From positions 1 to 64,000 of the forward strand of contig JABLXQ010000024.1 in the NCBI GenBank assembly GCA_013178375.1: DNA of 64,000 nt, given 5' to 3'. Origin of the DNA: Gammaproteobacteria bacterium. Lineage in GTDB: Bacteria > Pseudomonadota > Gammaproteobacteria > Pseudomonadales > Ketobacteraceae. The notes below the pieces were generated by a model. That model searched no databases, was not told the DNA's origin, and saw only the letters and a program-made list of their open reading frames with translations. This document shows positions 25,909 to 35,739 of this stretch, piece after piece. Each line of letters begins with the position of its first letter. The first letter of the stretch is position 1. Both the position numbers and the translations under genes were made by a program.

Positions 25909-27660
25909 ATGATTTCTATACGCACCCTGCTTAAAGACCAGCACCAGGCAACTTCAAATAGCTATCGGTATTTTTGGTTGTTTCTTATTTTTTCCACCTC
26001 CTCGACGCAGGCTTCTTTTACCGACAGCTTGACTATTGGCAACGCCAAAGCGTTGTCACTGGGTCACGCCGTTACTGCCGATCCTCCGGGCATCGACTCC
26101 GTTCACTTCAACCCTGCCGGCTTGACCGAATTAAAGGGTCGCCAATTCCATCTGAAGGGGGTCTATGGAATATTCGAGATGGAAATGGAGATGGGCGAGT
26201 ATGGCGAGTATCAGCAAAATCTGATTGACAACTGGGTAAATGATCCCAACCACTCGTCCTACTTTGTTGATGGCAATGGGGATTTGACTCCAGCCGGTCA
26301 AGCCTTTATTTACGACGAAGCCCATAACGCCAAGAGCGAGGTGGAAGGGCCAACCATCATGCTGCCGGGGACAGGCATGGTGGATTTACCTTTTGCGGGA
26401 GGCGTGATGGGAGGCGCTTCCTACACGCCTACCGGCAGTCGCTTTACTTTTGCCACCAATGTTTACGCGCCCATGATGAACGGACTCCATCGCGCCAAAG
26501 ATGACCCCGGTCGCTATGCCCAGGAACGCGTCGCTTTTACCGTCATTACGTATTTTTCACCTTCGATCGCCTATGAACTAACGGACGAACTATCAATCGG
26601 ATTGGCTGTAACCTTCAACTATGCAGGAATGGGGATGGAACTGCCTGCGCGGGAACCGCATGCGGGGATATTTTTTCTGGGGTCGTCCTGGACCCAGGAC
26701 AACTTCTGCAACGGGAAACCAGCAGGGAACGACCCCTCAGATCCAGACACCAATATATGTACTACTGTCGTTAACGCATATGAGGAATACGCCAATTTGT
26801 CGTTTGAAGTAGAACAGCTAGATGCGCTGGGCTACAACCTGGGACTTTTGTGGAGCCCTCAACCCTGGTTGTCGTTAGGCGTGGCGTATAATTCCAAGAT
26901 CAACGCCGACATGGATGGCAATTTCGAATTTCCGGTCAATGATAATTTCAAGACGTTTCTGGTTGGCCTGATGAGCGGGTCGACATACTCGGGTGCGGAA
27001 CAAGCTCTCGGATCGGCTCTCGATTTGCCAACTGCTGAAGAGATCCAGAATGATGCCAAAGGCAAGATGAACGTTCAGTATGAACTACCACAACATTTGG
27101 CCGCGGGAATAAGCGTTCAAATCCTCCCGCGCTGGAAAACCAATTTCGATGTCAAATGGACGGAATGGTCGGCATTCAGCAATATCAACCTGAATTTTGG
27201 TAAATCCGTCGGCTTGCTCAAGCTGGGCGGCGTGGTTGACACGCTCCTGTACAACGGCGAGAACGGCATTACCGGAAATTCCGTTAAATACAAGCTGGGG
27301 TTACAGGATGTGACCTATTGGGGCATGGGTACAGAGTACCAATACAACGACAAACTGGCGCTGCGATTCGGATTCGAGGATCGTCCATCCGCTGTTCCGG
27401 AAGACCGCCCTAATGCATTCATACCCATCAACGACGGCAAATTGTATTCGGCCGGATTTGCCTACGAGCTGAAAAATGACGACCACATCGATTTTGCCCT
27501 CGGATATTTCAATTCAAAAACCCACTTCCCTCCCTGCTCAGCAGATGTAGGCAATGGCTGTAACCTCAATAACGTTGTTTACCCGGTCTTCCAGGGCCAG
27601 GATCTTAAAACCAATGTAACGTTCTATTTGATAGAACTTATGTACAGCCGGCATTTTTAA
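25909..27660 (+). CDS. OmpP1/FadL-family outer membrane transporter, copy 1
   Basis: A 583-residue outer-membrane beta-barrel for hydrophobic compounds. A long signal region ends at STQA before SFTDSLTIGNAKALSLGHA. The FadL hatch motif NPAG is present in SVHFNPAGLTELKGRQ. The barrel strands include LPQHLAAGISVQILPRW and the end LIELMYSRHF with terminal Phe. The protein is larger than E. coli FadL because of long loops. It is close in sequence to the second copy at 36050-37780, most strongly in the hatch and in DVTYWGMGTEYQ. It heads a group with a hydrolase, P450 and ferredoxin, so it probably imports the substrate of this island. Confidence 0.9.
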   Translation: MISIRTLLKDQHQATSNSYRYFWLFLIFSTSSTQASFTDSLTIGNAKALSLGHAVTADPPGIDSVHFNPAGLTELKGRQFHLKGVYGIFEMEMEMGEYGEYQQNLIDNWVNDPNHSSYFVDGNGDLTPAGQAFIYDEAHNAKSEVEGPTIMLPGTGMVDLPFAGGVMGGASYTPTGSRFTFATNVYAPMMNGLHRAKDDPGRYAQERVAFTVITYFSPSIAYELTDELSIGLAVTFNYAGMGMELPAREPHAGIFFLGSSWTQDNFCNGKPAGNDPSDPDTNICTTVVNAYEEYANLSFEVEQLDALGYNLGLLWSPQPWLSLGVAYNSKINADMDGNFEFPVNDNFKTFLVGLMSGSTYSGAEQALGSALDLPTAEEIQNDAKGKMNVQYELPQHLAAGISVQILPRWKTNFDVKWTEWSAFSNINLNFGKSVGLLKLGGVVDTLLYNGENGITGNSVKYKLGLQDVTYWGMGTEYQYNDKLALRFGFEDRPSAVPEDRPNAFIPINDGKLYSAGFAYELKNDDHIDFALGYFNSKTHFPPCSADVGNGCNLNNVVYPVFQGQDLKTNVTFYLIELMYSRHF

Positions 27661-27752
27661 TGCCTTGCTGGCCATTCAAATACCCCGAATTGTCTCCAAA
27701 AGGCCGCAAAAAATGGCATTGAGCAATGAGTGGGAGAATAGAGGTTCGCAGG

Positions 27753-28646
27753 ATGAGTGAGACAGGTTCGCCCATAAATGACTCTTTTCAACCCCTGAAC
27801 AACGCTCCTCAATGGTTTCTTGACAATATCCGCATACCGGGAAAATCGATACTGACCCAGGTAGCGGGCAGATCAGTGCACATGCTGGCCTGGAACTGGG
27901 ACAACACCGAGTTGCCCACGCTTATGTTGGTACATGGGTTCGGAGCACATTCACATTGGTGGAGTTTTCTGGCTCCCTTCTTTCGTGATCGGTATCGGAT
28001 AGTTGCGCTGGATCTGCCTGGCATGGGCGACAGCGAGCCACCTGCAGTTTATGAAGATAATTGCTTTGCCCGCGCCATCGTGGGCTGCATCGAGCAGCAT
28101 CAGCTGCAACCGGTTTGCATCATCGGTCACAGCTTTGGCGGCGCACAGTCATTGCGGGCAACTGTTATGTCACCCCACTTGTTCAGCCATGGCATCGTTG
28201 TGGACACGAATGTGCGTCTGCCGCCTGAGCCACTCATCCGCAAATTGCAGCCCAAAGGCAGCCATAAACCCAGTCCGACCCGGGCTGAATGCATGACGCG
28301 ATTTCGTCTGGTGCCGCCACAACCGAACCATATTGACGCTCTGGTACATTACATCGCGTTCCATTCCTGTGCCGGTGAGCAGCAGAATTGGCATTGGAAA
28401 TCCGATCCCAACTGCCTCAATGTGGGCGAAATAGAAGATCCCGACCTATTGCGTGCGGTCAGCATCAAGATCGACATGATTTACGGTGGGAAAAGTTTTC
28501 TCAATATTGAAAACAAACCAGAACGGGTTCTGGCCCATTTTTCCCGTGCGGGTAAATTGCTGACGATCCCCGAAGCCGGACACCACATCATGGTGGACCA
28601 TCCGCTGGACCTCGTTGCCGCCATAAAAGCGTTGCTAATCAATTAA
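27753..28646 (+). CDS. Alpha/beta-hydrolase
   Basis: A 297-residue cytosolic hydrolase of the epoxide-hydrolase/haloalkane-dehalogenase-like group. The oxyanion loop is LVHGFGAHSHWWSFLAPFF, the nucleophile elbow is IGHSFGGAQSL, and the catalytic His is in IPEAGHHIMVDHP. The nucleophile is Ser, so ester, lactone or C-C hydrolysis is more likely than epoxide opening. The start at 27753 is preferred because GAGG is 8 nt upstream; an earlier ATG at 27726 has no RBS. It lies between the fadL gene and the P450 on the same strand. Confidence 0.85.
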   Translation: MSETGSPINDSFQPLNNAPQWFLDNIRIPGKSILTQVAGRSVHMLAWNWDNTELPTLMLVHGFGAHSHWWSFLAPFFRDRYRIVALDLPGMGDSEPPAVYEDNCFARAIVGCIEQHQLQPVCIIGHSFGGAQSLRATVMSPHLFSHGIVVDTNVRLPPEPLIRKLQPKGSHKPSPTRAECMTRFRLVPPQPNHIDALVHYIAFHSCAGEQQNWHWKSDPNCLNVGEIEDPDLLRAVSIKIDMIYGGKSFLNIENKPERVLAHFSRAGKLLTIPEAGHHIMVDHPLDLVAAIKALLIN

Positions 28647-28864
28647 AACCTGTACTTGTTACCAAGCAGAAAAGCGCTGAAAACGCGCTATTGACTTTTT
28701 ATACTGCCCGATTAATATGAACCATATAGTTTCACATCTTATTCTAGATACAGCACCTGACAAATCAGGCACTTATCTGACTTTCCAACAGCAATTGCTG
28801 AAATCTGACAGCCAACAACCTGGCAAAGAGCCCTAGAAAGCCTTTAAAAAAATGAGAGGGAAAT

Positions 28865-30139
28865 ATGACAAATTTTGAAACTGCCGATTTTTTCACTGAC
28901 ACTTCGCTGATTGAAAACCCCTTCCCCTATTTCGAGTATCTGCGCAGCCAGGGGCCCATCGCCCGCCTTCCACACCGCAATGTTCTGGCAGTTACCGGAT
29001 ATGCCGAAGCAATTGAAATTCTCAACGACCCCCAAACTTTCTCGTCCGCCAACGCAGCAACCGGGCCAATTCCCGATCTGCCTTTTGAACCCGAAGGCGA
29101 CGACATCACCGAGCAGTTGAATGCCCACCGCGACGAAATGATCGCAACAGGTCTGGTGGTTGCCAAAGATGGTAAAGAACACGCCAACCATCGCTCGCTG
29201 ATGATGAATCTGTTCACTCCCACGCGATTGAAAGCGAACGAAGAATACATGTGGGATCTCACCAGCACGTTGCTCGACAAATTCGTGGACCAGGGCCACT
29301 GCGATCTGATCGCAGACTATGCCACGCCTTTTGCGACACTGGTTATTGCCGATCTGCTGGGTATTCCGGAAAACGACCGCATCACTTTTTGTGAAAAACT
29401 GGGTCCGCCTCCCGGTGCAGTAGGTGGAGAAGTGGACTACATGGATTCCCAGGTTCTCGGCATGAGCTTCCTGTTTGAATATTTTGGTCAATACCTTGCC
29501 GAGCGTCGTGAAACACCCAAGGGCGATATTCTCAGCCAGTTTGCCCAGGCCAAATTTCCGGACGGATCAACTCCGTCGGTAGACGATCTGGTATGGATTT
29601 CTGCTTTCCTGTTTGGCGCCGGCCAGGACACAACCGCCCGCCTGCTGGGCGCATCGTTGCGCGTATTCTGCGAAAATCCAGAACTGCAGATCCGGGTCCG
29701 CAATGATCGCTCACTCATTCCAGCCTTCATTGACGAAGTGGTTCGCTATGAAGGGCCGGTGAAATGTGCCAGCCGTCTTGCAGTCAAGACAACGACTGTA
29801 GCGGGTGTCAACATCAAGGCCGGTACCACTATTGCGCTGCTGTACGGTGCCTGCAACCGCGATCCGCGCGAATTCGAAGCTCCCACCGAAATCCGGCTGA
29901 ACCGCCCCAATGCACGCAAGCATCTTGGATTCGGTCGTGGTGTGCATACCTGTGCCGGTATGCCGCTGGCCAAGGCAGAAGTAACTGCCAGCTTGAACCG
30001 CATTCTTGATCGCATGATGGACATCAAACTGTCCGAGAAACACCATGGCAAACCTGGCGACCAGCATTTTTCCTATGAACCAATTTATACCCTTCGAGCA
30101 CTGAAGAATCTGTATCTCGAATTCACTCCGGTTCGTTAA
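28865..30139 (+). CDS. Cytochrome P450 (P450-1)
   Basis: A 424-residue soluble bacterial P450. The I-helix oxygen-activation motif is GAGQDTTARL, the K-helix E-x-x-R is EVVRY, and the heme loop is FGRGVHTCAGMPLAKAE with the Cys ligand. It hydroxylates a hydrophobic substrate using electrons from the ferredoxin encoded 40 bp downstream. GAGGG is 5 nt before the ATG. The preceding 218-bp gap carries AT-rich promoter-like sequence and a short CCTGA-4-TCAGG repeat. The CYP family cannot be set by eye; all essential motifs are intact. Confidence 0.95.
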   Translation: MTNFETADFFTDTSLIENPFPYFEYLRSQGPIARLPHRNVLAVTGYAEAIEILNDPQTFSSANAATGPIPDLPFEPEGDDITEQLNAHRDEMIATGLVVAKDGKEHANHRSLMMNLFTPTRLKANEEYMWDLTSTLLDKFVDQGHCDLIADYATPFATLVIADLLGIPENDRITFCEKLGPPPGAVGGEVDYMDSQVLGMSFLFEYFGQYLAERRETPKGDILSQFAQAKFPDGSTPSVDDLVWISAFLFGAGQDTTARLLGASLRVFCENPELQIRVRNDRSLIPAFIDEVVRYEGPVKCASRLAVKTTTVAGVNIKAGTTIALLYGACNRDPREFEAPTEIRLNRPNARKHLGFGRGVHTCAGMPLAKAEVTASLNRILDRMMDIKLSEKHHGKPGDQHFSYEPIYTLRALKNLYLEFTPVR

Positions 30140-30179
30140 GCCAGTTTTGTCAAGCCCGTTTTGTTAAGAGAGTACAACG

Positions 30180-30500
30180 ATGCCCCAGATCACCATAACC
30201 GCCCGCAGTGGCGAAAAGCTCGTAGTAGACGCAGAAGTGAATCAAACCTTGATGGAAGTGATTCGCGATAGTAGCATCGGTGAAATGGACGCCATTTGCG
30301 GTGGTTGCTGTTCATGTGCTACCTGCCACATCTATGTTGATCCCTCGTTTATCAGTAAGCTTCCACCGGTCAGTGAAGATGAAGACATCCTGCTGGATGG
30401 CTCCAACCACCGGAAACTGGAAGTATCTCGGTTGTCCTGCCAAATCCGGATTTCAGATGCATTGGATGGCTTTGCTTTGGAAATTGCGCCGGAAGACTGA
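30180..30500 (+). CDS. 2Fe-2S ferredoxin (putidaredoxin/adrenodoxin type)
   Basis: A 106-residue [2Fe-2S] ferredoxin. The cluster ligands are Cys40, Cys46, Cys49 (pattern C-x5-C-x2-C within ICGGCCSCATCHIYV) and Cys87 (RLSCQIR). Two more cysteines (43 and 44) inside the loop are unusual. It is the only stand-alone ferredoxin gene in the window, so it likely supplies P450-1 and perhaps the other two P450s, receiving electrons from the reductase at 18064-19299. It is 40 bp downstream of P450-1 and likely co-transcribed. Confidence 0.95.
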   Translation: MPQITITARSGEKLVVDAEVNQTLMEVIRDSSIGEMDAICGGCCSCATCHIYVDPSFISKLPPVSEDEDILLDGSNHRKLEVSRLSCQIRISDALDGFALEIAPED

Positions 30501-30570
30501 TACGCGTAGGGCCTGGGCGTCAACACAAGGCAATTGAAACAACTCAGAAAATCAAGGGTAACTGCTTTAA

Positions 30571-31152
30571 ATGACGCAAGGTAAAATTTATCGAGCTGAC
30601 TACTCCACCGCCACAGACGCCCGTGTCCACCAGACACGGGCTGCGATCCGCAAAGCGTTTTTGCATTTGCTGGATCAAAAACCCCTCGAACAAATCACTA
30701 TCCGCGAAATTACAGCTGCTGCTTCCATCGGGTACACGACTTTTTTTCGTCACCACCCCAGCAAGGAAGAATTGCTCAATGAAATTGCTGCCGCCGAGAT
30801 CAAACATCTGATCGAAATGGCTCTGCCAGTTCTGGGCCCTATCGATTCCAGGGAAGCGACATTGGCCATGTGTCGCTATGTTGCCGAGCACCGCGTACTC
30901 TGGTCCACCCTTCTCACCGGTGGCGCCGCGAATGTGTTGCGCGAAGAATTCATTCGGCTTTCGCTGCAGGTTGCCGCTTCCTGGCAGAGTAAAAACGAAT
31001 GGCTTCCTGCAGAAGTCGGCGTAATCCTCGTTACCAGCGGCACTATCGAATTGCTTGCCTGGTGGCTCAAGCAAAAGGATCCTATTTCAGTAGAAGAACT
31101 TGCCATTATCTTTGATCGAACCGTCATCTCCCCCATCGTCAGCCCGAAATAG
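30571..31152 (+). CDS. TetR-family transcriptional regulator
   Basis: A 193-residue regulator. The N-terminal HTH is TRAAIRKAFLHLLDQKPLEQ, then ITIREITAAASIGYTTFFRHH with the Y-x-x-F-x-x-x recognition-helix pattern. The C-terminal ligand domain ends NEWLPAEVGVILVTSGTIEL through IIFDRTVISPIV. It sits at the end of the fadL-hydrolase-P450-ferredoxin unit and probably controls it. A decayed copy of its last 50 residues lies upstream of the second fadL at 35740-35889, so the regulator was duplicated together with the fadL block. Confidence 0.9.
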   Translation: MTQGKIYRADYSTATDARVHQTRAAIRKAFLHLLDQKPLEQITIREITAAASIGYTTFFRHHPSKEELLNEIAAAEIKHLIEMALPVLGPIDSREATLAMCRYVAEHRVLWSTLLTGGAANVLREEFIRLSLQVAASWQSKNEWLPAEVGVILVTSGTIELLAWWLKQKDPISVEELAIIFDRTVISPIVSPK

Positions 31153-31172
31153 AACTGAAAAAACGCTGCATT

Positions 31173-31212
31173 AAAAAGGGCACTTTCCCCAGCCAGAGAA
31201 AGTGCCCTTTTT
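31173..31212. terminator. Strong bidirectional terminator
   Basis: Perfect 15-bp stem (AAAAAGGGCACTTTC and its complement GAAAGTGCCCTTTTT) with a 10-nt loop. It lies between the convergent TetR (ends 31152) and TRAP permease (ends 31238) genes and has T-runs in both orientations. Confidence 0.92.
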
Positions 31213-31237
31213 ATTCGTACCGACAACAACCACACCG

Positions 31238-33304
31238 TCAGGGATAGATCACCAGCAAGGGACCGAAGGCGACGATCACCAGCACTGTGCCCATCACCAT
31301 CATGGGCAGCAGCAGGCGTTCGTGACGGTAGAAGAAGTTGTGACCTTCCTGCGCCGCCAGACTGCATTCCAGTTCGCCCACCACCTGACGGGTGAAGATG
31401 TGACTGAGATTCATCGGCGGAGTCAGATAGCCCAGCTCCAGTGCCACCAGACAGGTCATCCAGAAATGCACCGGGTTGACGCCAATCTGGTAGGCCATCG
31501 GCGCAATGGTCAAAGAAATCAGGCCCACCGCAGCGATGGATTCCATGAACATACCCACCAGCACGCACATCACCGTCAGGCACGCCATGATTTTCCAGAT
31601 ACCCTCGATGTCCAGCAGGAAGGTGGCAGACATGGTTTTACCGCCCAGGCTGGTCATGATGATGAAGGTGGCCATCATGAACAACAGCGCGCCGATGTGT
31701 ACTGAGGCGTCTGACATGGATTTGGTGAGCGAACCGGTGATCGTGTCCTTGCGCTCCGGATCCTGATACACCGGTGCGAAGCGGCTGATTTTTCTTTCAT
31801 ACAGCACCAGGAAAAACAGAATCACCGGCAGCATGATGGGCGCTGAGAACTGATCCAGATGCGCGTCCAGCAGCAACGAGTAGGCCACAGCCACCAGCAC
31901 AAAGGTGATGAAGTAAGGCACCAGCGGCCGCATGTTGGCCAGAGACGGCCCCAGTGCTTCCTTGATCGGCGCGATTTTCAGCGGGTCCTGCTTGATTAGC
32001 AGCGCGTAGCAGAAGAAGATGAACACGGTGAGCAGGAATACTTTGCTACCCCAGTAGAAAAGTGCGTCGGTGGTGACCTGCTTGTTCAGAATCGAAATGA
32101 TGATGACGATAAGGCAGGGCTTGAGTACCACGCCGGAGCTGCCACTCATGGCAGTCACTGCCAGCGCCAGCTGACGCCGGGTGCCGACTTTGCGCAGCTC
32201 CCGATACACCACCACACCGGCGGCCAGAATGATGATGGACGACGCACCGGTGTAAGCAGTGGGCACGGCCATGACCAGAATGGCGACGGTAGCCAGCAAT
32301 TCCGGCGGCAGTTTCCACGGCGTAAAGATGTTGAAGACACGCTCGCCCAGCTGGGTTTGTTTCAACAACATGCCGCACCAGAGGTACAACGCCACATCCA
32401 GGTAAGAACCGGCATTATCAAAAAAAGCGCTGAAATAAATCGACAGACCGGCCGGGTGTTGCTGGACAAAAAATACGATGACAGCGAAGGCCAGCATTAC
32501 ATAGGTGTACAGCGGCACCGACAACAGGGCGCGACCCAGTTTGCCGCGGCGGCGCGCATCTTCTGGAATATTGAATAACTGATACAGGGAAATCAGCGCC
32601 AACACGGTGGTGCCGGCCACCAGTCCGTTCACCAGGAACGGGTCGGCCACGTCGATGCTGGAGTTGAATGTGCTGTCCCGGTACAACCAGGCCGACAACG
32701 CCAAGCTGGCGTTGGCCAGCAATTGCAGCGACGTGGAAACCTGAAAATCCAGACGCCATTCGATTGGCCGGAATGCAATGTGGTGACGTTGCAGCGTGGC
32801 GATGCCGGCGGCGAAAAACAGCAATACCAGCAGGAAGGATTGTTGCTGGGCGGTGGCGAACACGCTGGCCTGCGAAAACACACTTTCCAGCGAGCGGAAG
32901 GCTTTGACGGCCGGCGTGACCCGGCTTTCATAGGCTTCCGCCTGCTGGTATTCCAGCGCGCACAGACGCTTCTGGTTCTGCAACGACGCTTCTGCCTCTG
33001 CCCGGTCGAAGCCCTCATCCAGCAGATCGAAATCGCCAGATGTGCTTGCTGCTTCCGCTTCCAGTTGGTCCAGCTGCTGCGCGATATTCGGACTGCGATC
33101 GCAGGTGGGCATGGGCACTTCCGCCCGCAGGGAAAAATAGTCTTCCCACAGATATTCGCCCAGCTTGGTCATTTGGCCGTGGATGCTTTCACCCGTGCGG
33201 GCGAAGATCAGAAAAATCAGCACCAGCAGGATCACCAGATTGGGTATGCGATCGGAGATCGACAACACCAGCGGTGTTTTGGTTTCGGCGGACAATTGGC
33301 TCAC
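31238..33304 (-). CDS. TRAP transporter fused small/large permease (DctQM type)
   Basis: A 688-residue inner-membrane protein with many helices. The N-terminal third (to about residue 280) has one helix, a charged helical stretch (EAEAASTSGDFDLLDEGFDR onwards) predicted to form a periplasmic coiled-coil, then DctQ-like helices. The rest is a DctM-type permease: PTAYTGASSIIILAAGVVVY, the GMFMESIAAVGL segment and LGYLTPPMNLSHIF, which matches the conserved G-x-x-T-P-P-x-G signature except for Asn-Leu. It imports an organic acid or similar solute with a Na+ or H+ gradient. It follows the binding-protein gene by 25 bp. Confidence 0.85.
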   Translation of the reverse strand: MSQLSAETKTPLVLSISDRIPNLVILLVLIFLIFARTGESIHGQMTKLGEYLWEDYFSLRAEVPMPTCDRSPNIAQQLDQLEAEAASTSGDFDLLDEGFDRAEAEASLQNQKRLCALEYQQAEAYESRVTPAVKAFRSLESVFSQASVFATAQQQSFLLVLLFFAAGIATLQRHHIAFRPIEWRLDFQVSTSLQLLANASLALSAWLYRDSTFNSSIDVADPFLVNGLVAGTTVLALISLYQLFNIPEDARRRGKLGRALLSVPLYTYVMLAFAVIVFFVQQHPAGLSIYFSAFFDNAGSYLDVALYLWCGMLLKQTQLGERVFNIFTPWKLPPELLATVAILVMAVPTAYTGASSIIILAAGVVVYRELRKVGTRRQLALAVTAMSGSSGVVLKPCLIVIIISILNKQVTTDALFYWGSKVFLLTVFIFFCYALLIKQDPLKIAPIKEALGPSLANMRPLVPYFITFVLVAVAYSLLLDAHLDQFSAPIMLPVILFFLVLYERKISRFAPVYQDPERKDTITGSLTKSMSDASVHIGALLFMMATFIIMTSLGGKTMSATFLLDIEGIWKIMACLTVMCVLVGMFMESIAAVGLISLTIAPMAYQIGVNPVHFWMTCLVALELGYLTPPMNLSHIFTRQVVGELECSLAAQEGHNFFYRHERLLLPMMVMGTVLVIVAFGPLLVIYP

Positions 33305-33329
33305 GTCAGATTACCTGTCAGGAAAAACG

Positions 33330-34361
33330 TTATTCGGCGCCTTGCGCCGTGCATTCGGCCAGGGTGCCGTCCACTTGGCAGCGCACCTTGCGCAGCAGGG
33401 TCAGCATTTTGGCGTCATAGATGCTCTTGTCACGGAACGCCAGACGGATATTGCGGGTCTGCTGGTCGTATTCATCCTTGCGGCTTTCCGGCAACGGCAC
33501 CCACAAATCCTTGGGAATCTTCTGCTCTGCGCTCTGGATCATGCCCAGGTTTTTATCAAAATTGTTGACGAAATATTCGCGGGATTTCTGCGCAAATCCT
33601 GCCGGCAATTTGCTTGTGCGCGCGACGAACTGGTTGTTGCCCTGCACCAGCGGCATGTTGAGGATGCCGCCATTGGGCTTCAGACCTTTGTGCAGCTCCA
33701 TCAGGTCATACACGACCGCCGGGCCGGCGGTGATGTCGGTCGCGCCGTTGTTGAACTTCTGGTACATATTGGTCATGGTGGATGACACCGGCGTCATACC
33801 AAGGTCCAGCACCAGCTGGCGCATTTCCGGCATGGTGTCCAGAATTGCGATGCGCTTACCCGCCATGTCCGACAGGCTTTGCAGCTTGCGGTCGTTGGTG
33901 AACAGAAACACTTCGCCGGCGGGCTGGATGCCCACCACTTCATAGTCACCTACCTGCATGTATTTTGCGGCAGTGGGCTTGGCCAGGGTTTCCAGCACGA
34001 TTTTCAGATGTTTGTAGGACGGTATGGCCGCTGGCGAATCCAGGGTGCCGGTAAATTTGTTGAAGTTGCGCGCCTGGTTACTGGTCATGTTGGCCAGATC
34101 GCAAATGCCGGATTTCAATTCTTCCGCGACGATTTTTTCATTGATGTAAGGCTTCATCGTGAGTTTGACGCCCCAGCCCAGCGCAGCCGTCTGATAGTCC
34201 AGCAGCGCCTGATGTTCAGGGCCACCCTCACCCATAAAAGTGAATGCGCACATGGTGAGTGGTACCGGTTCTGCAGCATAGGCGCTGGCTGCCAATGCAA
34301 CGCTGGCCAGCACGCCGGTCAACGATTGTTGGACAAGGCGTTTGAACGAAGACGTTTTCAT
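33330..34361 (-). CDS. TRAP-associated periplasmic solute-binding protein
   Basis: A 343-residue exported protein; the signal peptide ends at ASAYAA. It does not look like classic DctP, but carries binding-protein features: EPVPLTMCAFTFMGEGGPEH, KSGICDLANMTSNQARNFN and a Cys-rich C-terminus (KVRCQVDGTLAEC). It probably captures the solute for the adjacent permease. The start at 34361 has AAGGG 8 nt upstream and directly begins the signal peptide (MKTSSFKRLVQQ). It is the middle gene of a three-gene leftward operon. Confidence 0.75.
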   Translation of the reverse strand: MKTSSFKRLVQQSLTGVLASVALAASAYAAEPVPLTMCAFTFMGEGGPEHQALLDYQTAALGWGVKLTMKPYINEKIVAEELKSGICDLANMTSNQARNFNKFTGTLDSPAAIPSYKHLKIVLETLAKPTAAKYMQVGDYEVVGIQPAGEVFLFTNDRKLQSLSDMAGKRIAILDTMPEMRQLVLDLGMTPVSSTMTNMYQKFNNGATDITAGPAVVYDLMELHKGLKPNGGILNMPLVQGNNQFVARTSKLPAGFAQKSREYFVNNFDKNLGMIQSAEQKIPKDLWVPLPESRKDEYDQQTRNIRLAFRDKSIYDAKMLTLLRKVRCQVDGTLAECTAQGAE

Positions 34362-34424
34362 ATTCATATCCCTTTTAATGTTGTTGTGGCCCATGTCATG
34401 GATGGGCGGGGAAGTGAGTGCCGG

Positions 34425-35441
34425 TTAAAGCAATTCGTCGATATCCAGCGCTGATGATTCTTTCTTGTCATCCCAAAACGTACCCAGCTGGTTGTAGGGC
34501 GTGCGCTGGCCCGTGGCCTGGGTCCACATCTTGTCAGAGAGCAGGCGAATGCCGCGGGTGGCCATTTCGTCGAGAATTTTCAACTCGGGATTGGGTGCGG
34601 TTTGTTTTTTTGAAGCCACATGATCGCGAATCACCGCTTTGGTTTTTTCGGCGTCGCCCATGGTGCTGAACACGGCGGCTTCCATCAGTTGTACCATGCG
34701 CACTCCCTGGGACTTGCCACGCTCGGATGCCGCGTGCAGTTCCTTCAGGCCGGCATCCACCGTTGCATGGTCGCCGCCGACGTTGGCTTTAATGACATCG
34801 ACGGAAGCCTGCACTGCGTCGGGGATGCCCCAGAATTCTTCTGAATTCACGCAATCCAGGCCTTTCACCACTTTCGGCATGACATCCAGCGCCACGCCAG
34901 CGGTGCCGCCGTTGTTCATGTCAGTCTGCAGTGCCTGCAGCCCGCCCAGCAGGCCGAACAGGTAGCTCATTTCCTCGTTACGATCTTCGAACTCCGGACA
35001 TTCACCGCCGGGTTCACCGAAGTGACGCACCGTGACCTGATAGCCAAAGTATTGTCGGCGTGCCGCCAGCTCGGCCCAACGTTTCTGCAGCGTGCGGGCA
35101 TCCTGCGCTTCCTCGGCATCGTTCTTGCGCATGGCGCGGATATAACGCAGCTCTTCTTCCTTGCTGCGTTCGTCGGCGCACATGCCGGACGCCAACGTCA
35201 GCATGGGCACCATGGGATCGGTGGCGGGGCCAAGAGGAAACGTCATCGCGCCCATGCCTTCGCCCATGGCACACATGACGTCGGTGTCGTCGCTGGCCAT
35301 GAACCAGGGGGTAATATAGTCGTTACCGAAATTCACCATGCCGTTGCCGGCCATGTCACGCACCATGTTGTGGGTACAGCCGCTGAGCAGTACCAGCAGC
35401 GATACCGTCGCCAGGCGGAGGCAGATCGAATCAAATCCCAT
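34425..35441 (-). CDS. Lipoprotein beside the TRAP transporter (possible TatT-type component)
   Basis: A 338-residue lipoprotein with lipobox LLSGC (Cys22). The mature part is largely helical, with repeated helix-turn-helix units (SKEEELRYIRAMRKNDAEEA; TMGDAEKTKAVIRDHVASKK) resembling TPR repeats. TPR lipoproteins associated with TRAP systems (TatT in Treponema) sit next to the binding-protein gene, which is the arrangement here. The assignment rests on context and helical pattern, not on a clear motif. It is the first gene of the operon, and the 608-bp gap upstream holds its promoter. Confidence 0.5.
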   Translation of the reverse strand: MGFDSICLRLATVSLLVLLSGCTHNMVRDMAGNGMVNFGNDYITPWFMASDDTDVMCAMGEGMGAMTFPLGPATDPMVPMLTLASGMCADERSKEEELRYIRAMRKNDAEEAQDARTLQKRWAELAARRQYFGYQVTVRHFGEPGGECPEFEDRNEEMSYLFGLLGGLQALQTDMNNGGTAGVALDVMPKVVKGLDCVNSEEFWGIPDAVQASVDVIKANVGGDHATVDAGLKELHAASERGKSQGVRMVQLMEAAVFSTMGDAEKTKAVIRDHVASKKQTAPNPELKILDEMATRGIRLLSDKMWTQATGQRTPYNQLGTFWDDKKESSALDIDELL

Positions 35442-35739
35442 CGGTAATATCCTTTTTGTTTTGGTTATGTTTTTTCAGTATCCCGGTAGCTGCAACGACT
35501 GATTCCTGGAATCAATTGACTCCAAATGGACGGTCGCAAGGAGCGATCAATTTCATCATTAATATACACCATTGGTGATTACTATAAAGCAAGCAAAAAG
35601 GATAGTCCACATGCTTCCATTACCGGATTTTCCCGTTGAACAGCGCTAATTCCTGTCATCGACCCGGATATTCAACCTGGGCAACCAGCTCTGCCAGCAT
35701 GCGCCCTAACATCAAGCGAAAATTAATTACCCGATGCGT

